DNA of 64,000 nt, from positions 1-64,000 of the forward strand of contig JAAYWB010000058.1 in NCBI GenBank assembly GCA_012516855.1, in the 5' to 3' direction. The notes below the pieces were generated by a model, which worked only from the letters and a program-made list of their open reading frames with translations, searched no databases and was not told the origin of the DNA. Positions 61,115 to 64,000 of this stretch are shown here, piece after piece. The DNA comes from Candidatus Cloacimonadota bacterium (GTDB taxonomy: Bacteria > Cloacimonadota > Cloacimonadia > Cloacimonadales > Cloacimonadaceae). Made by a program: the position numbers and the translations under genes. The stretch's first letter is position 1. Each line of letters opens with the position of its first letter.

Positions 61115-64000
61115 TGGCTGATAAGATCAAAGCCACCATGGACGGCAACACCGCAGCGGCACACGTGGCCTACGCGTTTGCCGAAGTGGCTGCCATCTTC
61201 CCGATTACCCCGTCTTCCACAATGGGTGAACTTGCCGATGCCTGGGCCGCGGACGGCCGCAAAAACATCAACGGCACCACGGTTGACGTGATCGAAATGC
61301 AATCTGAAGCAGGAGCCGCCGGAGCAGTGCACGGAGCGCTTTCCGCCGGTGCCGTCACCACCACTTTCACCGCCTCCCAGGGCCTGATGCTGATGCTGCC
61401 GAACATGCACAAGATTGCCGGCGAAATGCTGCCCACCGTTTTCTATGTGACCGCGCGTTCCCTTGCTGCGCAGTCGCTCTCCATTTTTGGCGACCATTCC
61501 GACGTGATGAGCGCCCGCAACACAGGCTGGGCGCTGATTTCCGCCAACAGCGTGCAGGAAGTGATGGACCTTGGTCTGGTGGCCCAGCTTGCCACGATGA
61601 AGACCTCCATCCCCTTCCTGGTCTTCTTTGACGGCTTCCGCACCTCCCATGAGCTGCAAAAAATCGAAGTTATCGACTACGAGACCATGGCCGAGCTCAA
61701 CGATCCCGCCCTGGTTGAGGCTTTCCGCCTGCGTGCCCTGAATCCCGAGCGTCCCAAGGTGAAGGTTGGCCAGCAGTCCCCGGATGTCTATTTCCAGGGC
61801 AGGGAAACCACCAACCGGCATTACATGGAAGCCCCGGCCACCATTGCTGCCACCATGGACGAAGTGGCCGCTAAGATCGGTCGTGCCTACAAACCTTTCG
61901 ACTACGTCGGCCATCCCGAGGCTGAACATGTGATCGTGGCCATGGGCAGCGGCTGCGAAGCGATTGAAGAAACCATCAACTATCTGAACGCGAAGCGCGG
62001 GATGAAGCTGGGCCTGGTCAAAGTGCGTGTTTACCGTCCCTTCAGCGTGGAGTATTTCCTCAGCGTTTTGCCTGCCAGCGTGAAAAATGTGGCTGTGCTC
62101 GATCGCACCAAGGAACCCGGCTCCATCGGCGAACCGCTTTATCTGGATGTGGTTTCCGCTCTCAAAGACCGCCCCGGTCTCTTCATCATCGGCGGTCGCT
62201 ACGGGCTTTCCAGCAAAGACTTCACCCCCACGATGATCCTGGCAGTTTACAAGCACCTGATGGCCAAAGGCTTCCACGGCTTCACCGTTGGCATCGAAGA
62301 CGACGTGACGAAGCTCAGCCTGCCGCTGGACGAATACATCGACCCCAGCCCTGAGGGAACCATCAACTGCAAGTTCTGGGGCCTCGGCTCCGACGGCACC
62401 GTGGGCGCCAACAAGAACAGCATCAAGATCATCGGTGACAACACCGATCTCTATGTGCAGGGCTATTTCCAATACGATTCGAAGAAGAGCGGCGGCATCA
62501 CCCGCAGCCACCTCCGCTTCGGCAAAAAACCCATCCAAAGCCAGTATTTCGTTACCAAGGAAAACTTTGTAGCTTGCCATAACCAGGCTTTCATCGGTCG
62601 CTTCGACCTCCTTGGCGGCATCAAGGAAAACGGCGTCTTTCTGCTCAATTCAAACTGGGAGCGCGAAGAAGCCTTCAATAACCTCACCTCCGACATGCAG
62701 CAGATCATCATCGACCGCAAGATCAAGTTCTACAACATCGACGGCCTCAAAATCGCCGAAGCGGTGGGCTTGGGCGGACGCGTTAACACAGTGATGCAGA
62801 CGGCTTTTTTCCTTATATCCGGCATCCTGGAGCGCGGCGAGGCCATCCAGCTGATCAAGGAATCGGTGAGAAAAACCTACGGCCGCAAGGGCGAGGAAGT
62901 GGTTCAGATGAACCTAAAAGCCATCGACCACGTGAACGAGGCCCTCAAGGAAGTGGAAATCCCAGCGACCCTTCCAGACCACTGCGCTCCGCGGAAAAAA
63001 CTGGTCCCGGACGGCTCGGATGCCTTTATTACAGGCGTTATCGAACCCATCATGCGCGAAGAGGGAGACCGGATCAAGGTTTCCCAGATGCCCATCGACG
63101 GCTATGTCCCCAGCGGCACAGCCAAGCTGGAAAAACGCCGCGTGGCTCCGACCGTGCCCCATTGGATCGCTGAAAACTGCATCCAGTGCAACCAGTGCTC
63201 CTTCGTTTGCCCCCACGCCGCCATCCGCGCCAAACTTGTCAAAGATGAAGACCTGGGCAACGCCCCGGCCAGTTTTAACACCCTTAAGGCTACCGGCGCT
63301 GAAGGCTACCAATACAAGGTGCAAGTCTATATCGACGACTGCCAGAGCTGCCGCGTCTGCGTAAACGAATGCCCCAAAGCCGCTTTGGAAATGCGCCCCA
63401 TCGAGGACGAGCGCGATGCCGGCGAACAGGCCAACTACGAATACTTTGAAGCTCTGCCCTCCGACGTGCTGGCCAATTTCAAGGAAACCAACGTCAAAGG
63501 CTCCCAGTTCAAGCAGCCTCTGCTGGAATTCTCAGGAGCCTGCGCTGGCTGCGGTGAAACGCCCTACATCAAGCTGCTCACCCAGCTTTATGGCGACCGC
63601 ATGATCATTGCCAACGCCACCGGCTGCTCCTCCATCTGGGGCGGCACCTTCCCCACCATCCCTTACGCCGTCAACAAGGACGGCAAAGGTCCCGCCTGGG
63701 CGAACAGCCTCTTTGAGGACAACGCCGAATACGGTTTTGGCATGCGTCTGGCCGTGAATTCCCACCGCAAGCTGCTACGCCATTACATGGAACAGCTGCG
63801 CGAAAAATCCATCGACCCCGCGCTGAAAGAGGCTTTCGGCTACGCCCTGGAACACTGGGCGGATGTGGATGCCGCCGCCAAAGACAACGCGGCCAAGATC
63901 AAAACCCTGCTTCCTACCGCTCTGGACAAAGCCTGCGAAGGCTGCAAACCCATGCTGAAACAGGTCTCCGAATTGCAGGATTACCTCCTGGAACGCTCCA
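61114..64000 (+). CDS. nifJ: Pyruvate:ferredoxin oxidoreductase (3' end outside window)
   Basis: About 962 residues seen of roughly 1,180 in complete enzymes; the thiamine-diphosphate domain is cut by the window end. One-chain PFOR turns pyruvate and CoA into acetyl-CoA, CO2 and reduced ferredoxin in anaerobes. Domain I starts MDGNTAAAHVAYAFAEVA and contains AIFPITPSSTMGE. The gamma part has AEHVIVAMGSGCEAIEE. The ferredoxin domain has CIQCNQCSFVCP (about 690) and CQSCRVCVNECP (about 747). The last domain opens SGACAGCGETPYIKLL near 808 and ATGCSSIWGG. AAGGAG lies before the start. It is probably a major energy gene with its own promoter. Confidence 0.96.
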   Translation, partial: MADKIKATMDGNTAAAHVAYAFAEVAAIFPITPSSTMGELADAWAADGRKNINGTTVDVIEMQSEAGAAGAVHGALSAGAVTTTFTASQGLMLMLPNMHKIAGEMLPTVFYVTARSLAAQSLSIFGDHSDVMSARNTGWALISANSVQEVMDLGLVAQLATMKTSIPFLVFFDGFRTSHELQKIEVIDYETMAELNDPALVEAFRLRALNPERPKVKVGQQSPDVYFQGRETTNRHYMEAPATIAATMDEVAAKIGRAYKPFDYVGHPEAEHVIVAMGSGCEAIEETINYLNAKRGMKLGLVKVRVYRPFSVEYFLSVLPASVKNVAVLDRTKEPGSIGEPLYLDVVSALKDRPGLFIIGGRYGLSSKDFTPTMILAVYKHLMAKGFHGFTVGIEDDVTKLSLPLDEYIDPSPEGTINCKFWGLGSDGTVGANKNSIKIIGDNTDLYVQGYFQYDSKKSGGITRSHLRFGKKPIQSQYFVTKENFVACHNQAFIGRFDLLGGIKENGVFLLNSNWEREEAFNNLTSDMQQIIIDRKIKFYNIDGLKIAEAVGLGGRVNTVMQTAFFLISGILERGEAIQLIKESVRKTYGRKGEEVVQMNLKAIDHVNEALKEVEIPATLPDHCAPRKKLVPDGSDAFITGVIEPIMREEGDRIKVSQMPIDGYVPSGTAKLEKRRVAPTVPHWIAENCIQCNQCSFVCPHAAIRAKLVKDEDLGNAPASFNTLKATGAEGYQYKVQVYIDDCQSCRVCVNECPKAALEMRPIEDERDAGEQANYEYFEALPSDVLANFKETNVKGSQFKQPLLEFSGACAGCGETPYIKLLTQLYGDRMIIANATGCSSIWGGTFPTIPYAVNKDGKGPAWANSLFEDNAEYGFGMRLAVNSHRKLLRHYMEQLREKSIDPALKEAFGYALEHWADVDAAAKDNAAKIKTLLPTALDKACEGCKPMLKQVSELQDYLLERS

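Noticed and set aside
61069-62580. 503-codon minus-strand open frame
   Set aside because: It is opposite nifJ, whose motifs are complete on the plus strand.

Overview
The window is about 55% GC bacterial chromosome, densely coded and close to the replication origin. Large secreted multidomain proteins, a type IX secretion (T9SS)-like C-terminal sorting domain, many outer-membrane beta-barrels, a one-chain pyruvate:ferredoxin oxidoreductase and a two-subunit class I fumarase suggest an anaerobic Gram-negative of the Fibrobacteres-Chlorobi-Bacteroidetes neighbourhood. Candidatus Cloacimonadota (WWE1) fits best. That placement is inference from protein style; the window has no rRNA.

Layout. 1-5090 (-): 5' part of a giant secreted protein. 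6.1-13.5 kb (+): NUDIX hydrolase, a GNAT acetyltransferase fused to a very large beta-rich region, lepA, and a BamA/TamA-like barrel. 13.7-14.9 kb: two tiny acidic lipoproteins, then a repeat-rich non-coding stretch with a 48-bp near-copy of part of fmt. 14.9-17.2 kb (-): an ABC-F ATPase behind a leader-peptide attenuator, and a thioesterase. 17.3-22.7 kb (+): operon of a YfhO-like membrane protein, mtnA, an MTA/SAH deaminase and smpB. 23-30.6 kb: GyrI-like protein and radical SAM protein with an odd junction, UDG-like glycosylase, nitroreductase, aquaporin, class V aminotransferase, lipoprotein. 31-33 kb: dnaA between two clusters of DnaA boxes (probable oriC). 32.8-41.9 kb (+): long operon for envelope biogenesis and protein maturation (lipoprotein, two PpiC/SurA-type chaperones, pgpA, yajC, def, fmt, DUF116, HtrA-like protease, secreted metallophosphoesterase). 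42-43 kb: rnpB among inverted and direct repeats. 43.3-46.7 kb (+): plsC, a small membrane protein, DUF58, fumarase alpha and beta, with one perfect and one near-perfect parS site. 46.7-57 kb (-): an orphan Card1-like CARF nuclease, then an operon of purA, barrels, DUF362 ferredoxin, DivIC-like protein, diguanylate cyclase and MalK/UgpC ATPase. 57.5-64 kb (+): lipoprotein, M16 peptidase and nifJ (cut by the window end).

Most notable: (1) a five-codon uORF (MRKKS) with a hairpin that would hide the ABC-F ribosome binding site; (2) a Card1/Can2-type CARF nuclease with no CRISPR-Cas in view; (3) a dispersed palindromic element in five intergenic copies, all in one orientation; (4) parS sites in the fumarase locus about 14 kb from dnaA; (5) an fmt gene fragment in intergenic DNA.
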